From positions 124,001 through 188,000 of the forward strand of contig NZ_JAUFPW010000008.1 of NCBI RefSeq assembly GCF_030409415.1: 64,000 nucleotides of DNA, read 5' to 3'. Each line of letters starts with the position of its first letter. Position 1 is the stretch's first letter. A program made the translations under genes and the position numbers. The stretch comes from Pedobacter aquatilis. Lineage in GTDB: Bacteria; Bacteroidota; Bacteroidia; Sphingobacteriales; Sphingobacteriaceae. The notes under the pieces are model-generated. The model did no database searches and had not been told where the DNA came from. It worked only from the letters and a program-made list of their open reading frames with translations. This document shows, one piece after another, positions 27,402 to 35,740 of the stretch.

Positions 27402-28485
27402 AATACCATATGAGAACTTAAACCTTCTTAATAAGTCATTCGAAAAAGATTTCAAAAATAAATTTGATAAATTTTTAGATAGCGGCTGGTATATATTAGG
27501 AAATGAAGTTGCAGAATTTGAGCGAGAATTTGCCGAATATCATAACGAAAAATTTGTAGTTGGTGTTGCCAATGGCCTCGATGCACTAATCCTATCTTTA
27601 AATTGCAGTAATTTTAAAAAAGGCGATGAAGTAATAGTACCTTCAAATACATATATAGCCAGCATTTTATCCATCTTACAATGCGATTTGGTTCCGGTTT
27701 TTGTAGAGCCAAAAATCGATACTTATAATATTGATCCAGAAAAAATAAATGAAGCTATAACGAGCAAAACGGTTGCTATTATGGTTGTTCATTTGTACGG
27801 TCAATGTTGCGAAATGTCGCCAATAATGGCATTAGCAAATAAACATAATCTAAAAATTATTGAGGATTGTGCTCAAGCTCATGGCGCAAAATATAAAAAT
27901 CAATTAGCTGGTACATTTGGAGATTTTGGCTGCTTTAGCTTTTATCCAACCAAAAATTTAGGGGCTTTAGGAGATGCCGGTGCGATAATTTGTAAATCGG
28001 AAGAAGATTATACTAAACTCAAACAACTGAGAAATTACGGCTCTGAAAAAAAATACCATAACGGAATAATTGGTTATAACTCTAGATTAGATGAACTTCA
28101 GGCATCCTTTTTAAGAGTTAAACTCCCGAAATTAAACGTTATTAATAACCATAAAAGAAAGTTTGCAGAATTATATCAAAACAATTTATCAGATAATTTC
28201 GTTAAACCTTTGATAAATAATGATTTTTACAACGTATATCACATTTATAATATAAGGCATAAAGAGCGTGACCGATTAAAAAAATATCTTTTGGATAATG
28301 ATATTGATACTGAAATTCATTACCCGGTTGCCCCACATAAACAAAGGGCACTATCAAGCCTTAATCATTTATATTATCCAATATCCGAAGAAATACATGC
28401 AACAACATTAAGCTTGCCATGTTCATTTGCTCATACTGAGAATGATATTATGAAAGTTATTGAAGTTCTAAACAAATTTAATTAA
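27388..28485 (+). CDS. DegT/DnrJ/EryC1-family sugar aminotransferase (FdtB-like)
   Basis: This 365-aa PLP enzyme transfers an amino group to the keto sugar made by the preceding gene. Motifs include YILGNEVAEFEREFAEY, VGVANGLDAL, IIEDCAQAHGA (PLP-binding Asp) and the lysine segment FYPTKNLGALGDAG near residue 190. GYNSRLDELQA is the usual family motif after the lysine. The ATG at 27388 lies inside the ketoisomerase frame (14-bp overlap). Pairing with FdtA points to the 3-aminotransferase subgroup rather than the 4-amino subgroup. No adjacent N-acetyltransferase is seen, though the hexapeptide acyltransferase at 56567 could serve. Confidence 0.93.
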   Translation: MSHTRIPYENLNLLNKSFEKDFKNKFDKFLDSGWYILGNEVAEFEREFAEYHNEKFVVGVANGLDALILSLNCSNFKKGDEVIVPSNTYIASILSILQCDLVPVFVEPKIDTYNIDPEKINEAITSKTVAIMVVHLYGQCCEMSPIMALANKHNLKIIEDCAQAHGAKYKNQLAGTFGDFGCFSFYPTKNLGALGDAGAIICKSEEDYTKLKQLRNYGSEKKYHNGIIGYNSRLDELQASFLRVKLPKLNVINNHKRKFAELYQNNLSDNFVKPLINNDFYNVYHIYNIRHKERDRLKKYLLDNDIDTEIHYPVAPHKQRALSSLNHLYYPISEEIHATTLSLPCSFAHTENDIMKVIEVLNKFN

Positions 28486-28493
28486 TCCCCTAT

Positions 28494-29309
28494 ATGCATT
28501 ATCTTCTTAAAGAACTGGCCCCACCTATAGTTAATACTTTACGTTGGTACAGCTTTAAATATGGCTGGAAAGGAAACTTTAAAACATTTGAAGATGCTCA
28601 GAAAGAATGCAAAGGATATGATGAAAATCACATTTTAAAAAGGATTATAGAAACTACCGGAAAGGTTAGAGATAAAAAAGCTGTTTACGAAAGGGACGGT
28701 TTAATTTATGATGAAATTTTTATTAATCATCATTTGCTAAGTACCTTATTATTAATAGCTTCTAAAAACAATAATAAAATAACGATTATTGATTTTGGAG
28801 GTTCGCTTGGAACATCTTATTACCAAAACATCAAATATCTCAACCATTTAACTGAGCTAAAGTGGTGCATAATAGAACAGGATAACTATGTGAAGGTTGG
28901 TAAGGATGCTTTCGAAAACGAGCATGTAAAATTTTATTACAATATCGAAGAATGCCTGGCAGAAAATCAAAATCCAGATTTACTTTTACTTTCAAGTTCA
29001 CTACAATATATTAAAAATCCATACAATCTTCTTGAGCATATTCAATCTTTTAATATCCCTTACTTAATGTTTGATTTAGTTGGATATAATGATGAGAAAG
29101 ACGAAGATAGAATTACAATTCAAAACGTACCACCGGTTTTTTATGGAATTGAAGCCTCTTATCCATGTACATTTTTCAGTAAAAGGAAATTAGAAAATCA
29201 ATTGGCAATAAATTACGAAAAGGAATTTGAATTTGTTTCTGAACCACAAAAATACTATGTAAACTTTAAACCATTTAGATACGAAGGCTCTTTATGGAAA
29301 TTAAAATAA
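28494..29309 (+). CDS. Putative methyltransferase, TIGR04325 type
   Basis: The 271-aa protein resembles the TIGR04325 family found in surface-polysaccharide clusters: WKGNFKTFEDAQKECKGYD near the N-terminus and a SAM-type glycine motif IIDFGGSLGTSYYQN near residue 95. LLLSSSLQYIKNPYNLL near 165 matches the motif-II to III region. O-methylation of a sugar is the usual suggestion for this family, but the activity has not been shown to my knowledge. It follows the aminotransferase by 8 nt in the same operon. Confidence 0.75.
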   Translation: MHYLLKELAPPIVNTLRWYSFKYGWKGNFKTFEDAQKECKGYDENHILKRIIETTGKVRDKKAVYERDGLIYDEIFINHHLLSTLLLIASKNNNKITIIDFGGSLGTSYYQNIKYLNHLTELKWCIIEQDNYVKVGKDAFENEHVKFYYNIEECLAENQNPDLLLLSSSLQYIKNPYNLLEHIQSFNIPYLMFDLVGYNDEKDEDRITIQNVPPVFYGIEASYPCTFFSKRKLENQLAINYEKEFEFVSEPQKYYVNFKPFRYEGSLWKLK

Positions 29310-29328
29310 CAAGATACTTTATTTATAA

Positions 29329-31143
29329 ATGATTAATTCTTTTACTCAAAAGGTTAAAAAACTAAAAACAAACCTTAACATTAAGCGCACGTTAGGTTTG
29401 GTCTGGTCTGTTGCACCAAAATCTACAATTATTTCAGTAACCATGGTAATTGTAGAAAGTGCTTTGTTTTTCTGTTCTTTATATTTTTTAAAAGTTCTAA
29501 TTGATAAGCTGGCTAAAGTAAATTTGCATGACAGCCAAAGTATCCTAATGTATGTTTTGCTAGCTGCTATTTCTGCTGTATTATATGCCATATCAAAATC
29601 AGTGTCTGCTTACACTACAGAAGTTCAGGCGGCACGCGTTTCAGAATATATTGACGATAAAATTCATGCTAGTGCGATTAAATTGGATCTTTCGTTTTAC
29701 GAAAGCCCTGCATATTTTGACATTTTAAAAAGAGCTAAAGAAGCGGGACCTGAGCGACCAAACGCAGTTGTAACAAACCTAATTGAAACCTTAAAAAACC
29801 TAATGATGTTATTAGCATTGGGTTCGGTAATCTTATCGATAGACTGGTTTTTATTTCCCCTGCTTATTTTATTTGTATTACCAACAATGTTTGTTAGAAT
29901 TAAATTTGCTGAAAGGTTACATAGTTGGAGGATGCAGCAAACTTCTATGGAAAGAAAATCTGTTTATCTAAGTAGTTTGATAACCTCAGATACTTCGGCA
30001 AAAGATATTAGAAGCTTAAGAATTGGTGATTATCTACGAAATTTATATTTAAACATCCGACTAAATCTGTTATCAGAAAAGCTGAAAATAAGTAAAATAA
30101 GTACGCTGAATGAGATTATTACTACAATTTTAGCCACTGTTGGTTTTTTTGCTTGTGTGGGTTTTATTGCTAATGGTGTAATAACCGGCAAAACCAGTGT
30201 AGGCGATATTACACTATTCCTAGTGGTTTTCCCTCAATCGTTTAATCATATGCAGGCTTTAGCAGCCTGTATATCCAAATTATATCAAAACAACATCTTT
30301 GTAACAAGTATTTTCGAGTTGTTTGATTTGAAACCAGTAATTGCCGACCAGGAAAACACTGTAGAAATTCCCAAAGAAGCATCAAATATTTTGGTTAACA
30401 ACGTTTCATTCAAATACCCTCATGGTAAAAAACCAGTGTTAAATAATATTAATATAAACATTCCTTCAGGCCAAATCATTGCGATAGTTGGTTTAAATGG
30501 AGCAGGTAAAACAACTTTAATAAAACTATTATCAAGACTTTACGATCCTACGCAAGGTTCAATTAATATTAATGATATAAACATTAAAAACTTCAGCTTA
30601 AACGATTACCATAAGGAAGTAAGTGTGGTTTACCAGGATTTTGGCCGTTACAATTTTTCTGCAGAGGATAATATAAAGTTTGGCAACATTGATGCTAAAC
30701 ATGATAATGCCAAGATTGTAGAAGCCGCCCGAAATTCTGGTGCTGATGCGTACATTGATAATTTTCCCGATGGCTACAAAACAATGATGGGAAGATTATT
30801 TGATGATGGACATGAAGTGAGCATTGGTCAGTGGCAAAAATTAGCAATTGCAAGGGCACTATATAGTCCTGCACGGCTTTTGATATTAGATGAAGCAACA
30901 AGTGCTTTAGATGCATTTTCTGAACGAGAATTTTTTCAGTCATTTCGTAAACGAATCGGAACAAGAGCTGCATTAGTTATTAGCCACAGAGTTTCGGCAG
31001 TAGAACATGCAGATTACATTTATGTAATTTCTAACGGAGAAATAAAACAGGAAGGTTCTCATCAAAAACTAATAAAAGAAGATGGAGATTATGCGCTCTT
31101 ATTTAAGAAAGATATAGATTCAGAAACGCAAACAAAAAATTAG
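29329..31143 (+). CDS. ABC exporter, fused permease and ATPase
   Basis: The 604-aa half transporter has a six-helix membrane domain (about 25-330) and a C-terminal nucleotide-binding domain. Walker A is GLNGAGKTT (near 389), the signature segment reads VSIGQWQK (near 497) instead of the standard LSGGQ, and Walker B is LLILDEATSALD (near 517), followed by the H-loop His in ISHR. It should act as a homodimer exporting a lipid-linked or hydrophobic substrate. Placed inside the glycan operon it is probably an MsbA/PglK-like flippase. It could also export the NRPS product, which has no transporter of its own, but the distance makes this less likely. Confidence 0.9.
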   Translation: MINSFTQKVKKLKTNLNIKRTLGLVWSVAPKSTIISVTMVIVESALFFCSLYFLKVLIDKLAKVNLHDSQSILMYVLLAAISAVLYAISKSVSAYTTEVQAARVSEYIDDKIHASAIKLDLSFYESPAYFDILKRAKEAGPERPNAVVTNLIETLKNLMMLLALGSVILSIDWFLFPLLILFVLPTMFVRIKFAERLHSWRMQQTSMERKSVYLSSLITSDTSAKDIRSLRIGDYLRNLYLNIRLNLLSEKLKISKISTLNEIITTILATVGFFACVGFIANGVITGKTSVGDITLFLVVFPQSFNHMQALAACISKLYQNNIFVTSIFELFDLKPVIADQENTVEIPKEASNILVNNVSFKYPHGKKPVLNNININIPSGQIIAIVGLNGAGKTTLIKLLSRLYDPTQGSININDINIKNFSLNDYHKEVSVVYQDFGRYNFSAEDNIKFGNIDAKHDNAKIVEAARNSGADAYIDNFPDGYKTMMGRLFDDGHEVSIGQWQKLAIARALYSPARLLILDEATSALDAFSEREFFQSFRKRIGTRAALVISHRVSAVEHADYIYVISNGEIKQEGSHQKLIKEDGDYALLFKKDIDSETQTKN

Positions 31144-31154
31144 CTTAATGTACA

Positions 31155-32060
31155 ATGAAAAAAGAAGACCTTTGGCAGATATATAATAACAAATATGCAA
31201 ATGATTACAATGAGCGATATTTATTAAATCCTTTTTCTAAAGTTAGTTCAGATGTTGAAATTAATGTTTTTAAAACACTAATTAATGAACAAACCGAATG
31301 GTTGGATTTGGGTTGTGGAACCGGATACTTTTTGAGTCTTTTCCCTAATACGAAGCGAGCTGGGTTGGATATTTCTCCAAAAATGCTTCAGCTTGCTGAA
31401 AAAGATAATCCTACAGCGGAGTTTTTTAAAAATGGCGACTTTAGAGATGATGTACCTGAGTGGCACAACAGGTGGTCGTTAATAAGTTGCATGTGGGGCG
31501 CTTATTGTTACGTAAATTCAGTAAAAGAAGTAGAAACTGTTGTAAATAATATCATGTCTTGGAATAGTGTTGGAGGTGATGTTTTTTTACCTATAGTAGA
31601 TTTGGAAGATGTTAGACCAAATGTTACAATTCCTTACGAAATGCAAATTGACGTATTTGGTGGGAAGCTAGACTTAACTAGTGTTACCTGGTCATGGTTG
31701 GAAGCTGAAACAAATATCTTTCATGAACATTTGGTATCACCACATATAGGACATTTCATTAAACTATTTCAACCATATTATGATGAAATAGAAATTGTTA
31801 GATACCCGCCATACATGCAAGGTTGGGTATCAAGAAAAGCTGTATTGGCAAAGTCGAAAAGAAAAGTTCCAAATTTTAATAATCTCGGAAATGTTTTATG
31901 GCAAGAAATTCCAAATCCTGCCGTTGTAGACCCTAACATGCCATTTGTGAGTCCATTGGCAGGTATAACAAACAAAAATTTAGTTAAAGAATTTTTATAT
32001 AGGTTAAAATCAGGAATTTTTTGGCGAGGCATTAAGAATAGGGTTAAATACAAATATTAA
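31155..32060 (+). CDS. Class I SAM-dependent methyltransferase
   Basis: The 301-aa protein has motif I LDLGCGTGYFLSLFP near residues 47-61, followed by AGLDISPKMLQLAEK, the standard acidic loop binding the SAM ribose. The C-terminal part (about 200-300) is specific and unrecognised. It sits 11 nt after the ABC transporter and 11 nt before a GT4 gene in the rightward operon, so sugar or lipid methylation in glycan assembly is inferred only from context. Confidence 0.85.
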   Translation: MKKEDLWQIYNNKYANDYNERYLLNPFSKVSSDVEINVFKTLINEQTEWLDLGCGTGYFLSLFPNTKRAGLDISPKMLQLAEKDNPTAEFFKNGDFRDDVPEWHNRWSLISCMWGAYCYVNSVKEVETVVNNIMSWNSVGGDVFLPIVDLEDVRPNVTIPYEMQIDVFGGKLDLTSVTWSWLEAETNIFHEHLVSPHIGHFIKLFQPYYDEIEIVRYPPYMQGWVSRKAVLAKSKRKVPNFNNLGNVLWQEIPNPAVVDPNMPFVSPLAGITNKNLVKEFLYRLKSGIFWRGIKNRVKYKY

Positions 32061-32071
32061 AATCCGCATCA

Positions 32072-33265
32072 ATGGGTGACAGCAGTAATAATTTAAAAAA
32101 GCTTGTAATAATTACAGCCTGCCTAGATGATTGGGGAGGAAGTGAAGAATTATGGGCAAAGAGTATTCCACATTTCAGAACTTTAGGTGTTCAAGAAATA
32201 ATTCTTTATAAAAACCGAGTAAACAGACAACATCAACAATTTAAAAAACTGATAAACAATGGCTTATTTATTAAAGAGTTTGATGGAAAATTAAATAAAT
32301 TAAAATTAGTTATCTCAAAAGTAAAGCATGTTTTTGGAAGAGTTGCTGAAAAAATTGGCTTGGCTGAATTTAAATGGAATAAATCAGCAAAAAATGTTGG
32401 CATTTTTCTCAAAACTGACGAGCCGGATTTTGCGATTATCTCTCAAGGTATAAATTTTGATGGTTTGAGTTTTGCTTACGAATGCTTAAAGCTCAATATC
32501 CCTTATATCGTTGTCGCCCACAAAGCTGTAAACTTTTATTGGCCTAGTCAAGGTGATAGAAATTACATGAAACAAACACTTTTAAATGCAAAGAAATGTT
32601 TGTTTGTTTCCAAACACAATTTAAAAATTACTGAAGAACAATTTGGCGTTAGGTTACCGAATAGTGAAGTGATATTAAATCCTGTAAAAACAGAAGTTAA
32701 TCCACTGCCTTACCCGGCAAGTAAAATCGATATCAAATTAGCCTGTGTAGGAAGGCTTTTTGTGATTGATAAAGGTCAGGACATTTTGCTTAGAATTTTG
32801 AATTTACCAAAATGGAGAGAAAGGAAATTATCAGTCACTTTTTTGGGTAAAGGACCTGATGAACAAGCCCTGAAAGATATGGCTGAATTATTAAACATAA
32901 CAAATGTTTTTTTTGATGGCTTTACCGATAATATTAAAGAAATCTGGAAAGAACATCATGCATTAATTCTTCCATCGAGAAGTGAAGGACTTCCGTTAAC
33001 AATTATTGAGGCAATGTCTTTTGGCAGACCTGTAATTGCAACAAATGCTGGTGGGAATGCTGAAATTGTACAAAATGGGGTAACTGGCTTTATTGGTGAA
33101 GCTGATGAACATTCTTTTGACCTGGCTATGGAAGAGGCGTGGAAGAATTTGAATGATTGGGAAGAAATAGGCAAGAAATCTGCAAAATATATCAAGGAAA
33201 TTTTACCTCCTGAACCTGAAAAAATTTTTGTAAAACTAGTTCTTGACAGCTTGAAATCGGATTGA
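32072..33265 (+). CDS. GT4-family glycosyltransferase
   Basis: The 397-aa GT-B enzyme has a variable N-terminal acceptor domain and a C-terminal donor domain with CVGRLFVIDKGQD and HHALILPSRSEGLPLTIIEAM. The latter contains the EGLPL..E motif that binds the nucleotide sugar. GRPVIATNAGGNAEIV follows, as usual in GT4. It is cytosolic. Its stop codon overlaps the start of the next gene (TGATG at 33263-33267), so the two are translationally coupled. Sugar specificity cannot be read. Confidence 0.92.
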   Translation: MGDSSNNLKKLVIITACLDDWGGSEELWAKSIPHFRTLGVQEIILYKNRVNRQHQQFKKLINNGLFIKEFDGKLNKLKLVISKVKHVFGRVAEKIGLAEFKWNKSAKNVGIFLKTDEPDFAIISQGINFDGLSFAYECLKLNIPYIVVAHKAVNFYWPSQGDRNYMKQTLLNAKKCLFVSKHNLKITEEQFGVRLPNSEVILNPVKTEVNPLPYPASKIDIKLACVGRLFVIDKGQDILLRILNLPKWRERKLSVTFLGKGPDEQALKDMAELLNITNVFFDGFTDNIKEIWKEHHALILPSRSEGLPLTIIEAMSFGRPVIATNAGGNAEIVQNGVTGFIGEADEHSFDLAMEEAWKNLNDWEEIGKKSAKYIKEILPPEPEKIFVKLVLDSLKSD

Positions 33266-34275
33266 TGAAATTTTTAAAATTCACTAGATATCATGAATGG
33301 TGGGAGTATAAATTAATTCCCCTTTTAACTGTTGGCTATGCAACTGTTTTATTTTATAATCAAAATATTGAAAAGGCTGGTATACATATTCTAAAAGTAC
33401 TTCTTGCAGTAGTATTTGGTGCAGTTTATGTAAGCATAGTCAATGATTTAACTGATATTAAAGAGGATAAATTAGCAGGCAAAAAAAATAGAATGGCTAA
33501 CCGTTCAAACGCTAGCAGATTAGCCCTTATTACATTAAGTTTAGCTTTTGGCTTATTTTTTGGTTATATTATATATCCCGATACTGTTTCACTCACTTTT
33601 TTCATACTATCTTACGTAGTTTTCACTGTCTATTCTACTCCTCCATTTAGATTTAAAAAGCTTGGTTTTTTAGGTGTTTTGTGCGATGCAAGTGGCGCAC
33701 ATTTATTTCCGGCATTGCTTATGGCTGCTCAACTTCCCTTTGCAGATGGGATAAAACGTAATATTTTCTGGATGATATCCATTTCTTGTTGGGCATTATT
33801 TTATGGAATAAGAGGCATATTAGTGCATCAGTTTCACGATAGAGAAAATGATTTGAAAAGTAAAACAACTACTTATGCTACATCTATCGAACCTTCAAAA
33901 TTCAAAAATATCGAATACCTAATTTTAGGGTTTGAAGTTCTAGGAGCTGCCTTTATAATGTATAATATTTTTAGCCTTTGGGTAACTCTATCTGCCCTTA
34001 TTTACTTAATTTTAGCGCTTGGCAGGCATTTCATTTTAAAATATCAAACCGGATTGATTATTATTCCAACAGATAAACCATCACAATTATTGCTTAACGA
34101 TTTATATCTGGTTTTTATGCCTTTAGCTGTACTTTTGAGTATAGCTTTGAATAATTCATATGGTTGGATCTTTCTCATCATTCATATTATTGTGTTTCCG
34201 CAAAACATATGGATTGTTATTAAAGATTTTGTACTGATACTAAAACAAATTAATTACAATAGACATAAAATTTGA
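33265..34275 (+). CDS. UbiA-superfamily prenyltransferase (first of two)
   Basis: The chosen ATG at 33265 overlaps the previous stop by 1 nt; an upstream TTG is not needed. The 336-aa protein has about eight or nine membrane helices. The two Asp-rich motifs of the superfamily are visible: NDLTDIKEDKLAGKKNR near residue 70 and HQFHDRENDLKSKTTT near residue 192, which chelate Mg-diphosphate. DASGAHLFPALL lies between. UbiA enzymes transfer a prenyl chain to an acceptor. A member in the middle of a glycosyltransferase operon, not near quinone or heme genes, suggests a prenylated lipid or sugar carrier. The acceptor is unknown, and the protein is clearly different from the UbiA enzyme at 37195. 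Confidence 0.85.
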   Translation: MKFLKFTRYHEWWEYKLIPLLTVGYATVLFYNQNIEKAGIHILKVLLAVVFGAVYVSIVNDLTDIKEDKLAGKKNRMANRSNASRLALITLSLAFGLFFGYIIYPDTVSLTFFILSYVVFTVYSTPPFRFKKLGFLGVLCDASGAHLFPALLMAAQLPFADGIKRNIFWMISISCWALFYGIRGILVHQFHDRENDLKSKTTTYATSIEPSKFKNIEYLILGFEVLGAAFIMYNIFSLWVTLSALIYLILALGRHFILKYQTGLIIIPTDKPSQLLLNDLYLVFMPLAVLLSIALNNSYGWIFLIIHIIVFPQNIWIVIKDFVLILKQINYNRHKI

Positions 34276-34326
34276 AACTCATTTACTTAGAGTTTAACTT
34301 TGATACATCCGATAAAGCGTTCCCTA

Positions 34327-35304
34327 ATGAATCCAAAACCACTTGTTACTGTAATTATCCCAACCTACAATAGAGAAACGAAAGTTTTCGAAGCTATTGA
34401 GAGCGCAATAAAACAAACTTACACAGAAGTTCAAATTGTGGTTATAGACGATGGTTCTAATGATAATACAGCAAAAATATTAAAAGAAAAGTATCCTAAC
34501 ATAGAATATTTCTACAAAACAAATGGCGGTCAGGCATCAGCAAGAAACCTTGGTTTATCAAAAGCAAGAGGAGAAATTGTTGCATCATTGGATTCTGATG
34601 ACATCTGGTATCCTAACTTTTTGGAAGTGTGTGTACAGAAACTTCAGCAAGATGATTTAGATTTTGTATTTGCAAATTGGGACCAGGATAGAAAAGTGGG
34701 TGATAGTTGGGATTTTCTAATCAACGACCCGTATTTAAAACCTTATCAAAATCTTTTGAAAAATGATTGGATAGATTTAAAGCATGAAAATTTACGTGCC
34801 TTATATATTAGAGCTTGCCCGTCCCCATCATCGTCTGTAGTTTTGCGAAAATCATCCATCGTATCTGGCTGGGATGAAAACATAAACATTGGAGATGATT
34901 GGTGTTTATATCTCGAAATGATTCTTAATAGAAAAGCCAAAGCCGCTTATACACTTCAGAGATTATGGAGAAAAAGAATCGACGAAATTAATATCTATGA
35001 TGGAAGAAAATGGCATGAAATTTTAGAATATTTATATATCGCTGATCTTAACTTGAAGATTAAACGTTTTGGTGCACTATTAACTAAAGATGAATTGTTA
35101 ATTATGCAAAGACGTTATATGCATAGCTTAGTAGAACTTTCCAAGCATTATCTTTTTAGAGAGCGTAGTTTTAATAATTCAATGAAACTATTATCAAGGT
35201 CATTTTCAGTTAACTTTCCATTTACATTAAAAACCATTCCGGTGGTTTATTTCCAGGCCTTTGAAAGAGAGTTTAAAAGGAAGTTTGGAAAAGAAAATAA
35301 ATAA
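34327..35304 (+). CDS. GT2-family glycosyltransferase
   Basis: From the ATG at 34327 the protein has 325 aa and opens with PLVTVIIPTYNRE, the GT2 start motif. A longer frame from a TTG at 34300 adds nine residues without family support. NGGQASARNLGL and the DxD motif ASLDSDDIW near residue 90 identify an inverting nucleotide-sugar transferase. WDENINIGDDWCLYL near residue 185 matches the acceptor-side motif. It is the last gene of the rightward operon that begins at 26179, and it ends 6 nt from the convergent gene. Confidence 0.9.
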   Translation: MNPKPLVTVIIPTYNRETKVFEAIESAIKQTYTEVQIVVIDDGSNDNTAKILKEKYPNIEYFYKTNGGQASARNLGLSKARGEIVASLDSDDIWYPNFLEVCVQKLQQDDLDFVFANWDQDRKVGDSWDFLINDPYLKPYQNLLKNDWIDLKHENLRALYIRACPSPSSSVVLRKSSIVSGWDENINIGDDWCLYLEMILNRKAKAAYTLQRLWRKRIDEINIYDGRKWHEILEYLYIADLNLKIKRFGALLTKDELLIMQRRYMHSLVELSKHYLFRERSFNNSMKLLSRSFSVNFPFTLKTIPVVYFQAFEREFKRKFGKENK

Positions 35305-35310
35305 CCGGCT

Positions 35311-35739
35311 TTATATGCTTTTTACCTGGTCGGGAGGATAAAGAGTATACGCAAATGGATTGGGAACAGGACTTTTATATGGGCTATATAACCCTAAATA
35401 TCTAACAACTTTACTTTCATCCATTTTGTTAATGAAGAAATCGGAAGACAGCAGGTAAGTTTTAATCAGCTCTTTTATAAGGTTTGAGTTTTTCCAGGTA
35501 ATGTTTAAATAATACATGCTTTTCAGTTTCATTCTAAAAAAAATATCGTTAGAATAACCAAAGTAATCGTTAACATATTTCTCCACACTACCTTCTTCCA
35601 ACTTCAAATAGCTTAGCTCATCTTTAATTAAAAGTGCCGCATACTTTTGTATTGTTCCATTAACAAGAAAATAAGAAGTCGGAATTACTACGCTTCCAGT
35701 AGTTACGCCCGTGATAATGATAAATTTTCTCCGATTCAT
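35311..35739 (-). CDS. Small twin-arginine partner protein of the GMC oxidoreductase
   Basis: The start at 35739 gives 142 aa beginning MNRRKFIIITGVTTGSVVIP, a twin-arginine-like export signal with one hydrophobic stretch. A longer frame from 35877 lies inside the oxidoreductase gene and is not needed. It follows the oxidoreductase by 1 nt. Gene order and N-terminus copy the pair at 48939-51204, where the small protein resembles gluconate 2-dehydrogenase subunit 3. The body of this one is shorter and not recognisable as that family. The inferred role is to carry the FAD protein through the Tat system or anchor it. Confidence 0.65.
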   Translation of the reverse strand: MNRRKFIIITGVTTGSVVIPTSYFLVNGTIQKYAALLIKDELSYLKLEEGSVEKYVNDYFGYSNDIFFRMKLKSMYYLNITWKNSNLIKELIKTYLLSSDFFINKMDESKVVRYLGLYSPYKSPVPNPFAYTLYPPDQVKSI

Positions 35740-35740
35740 A

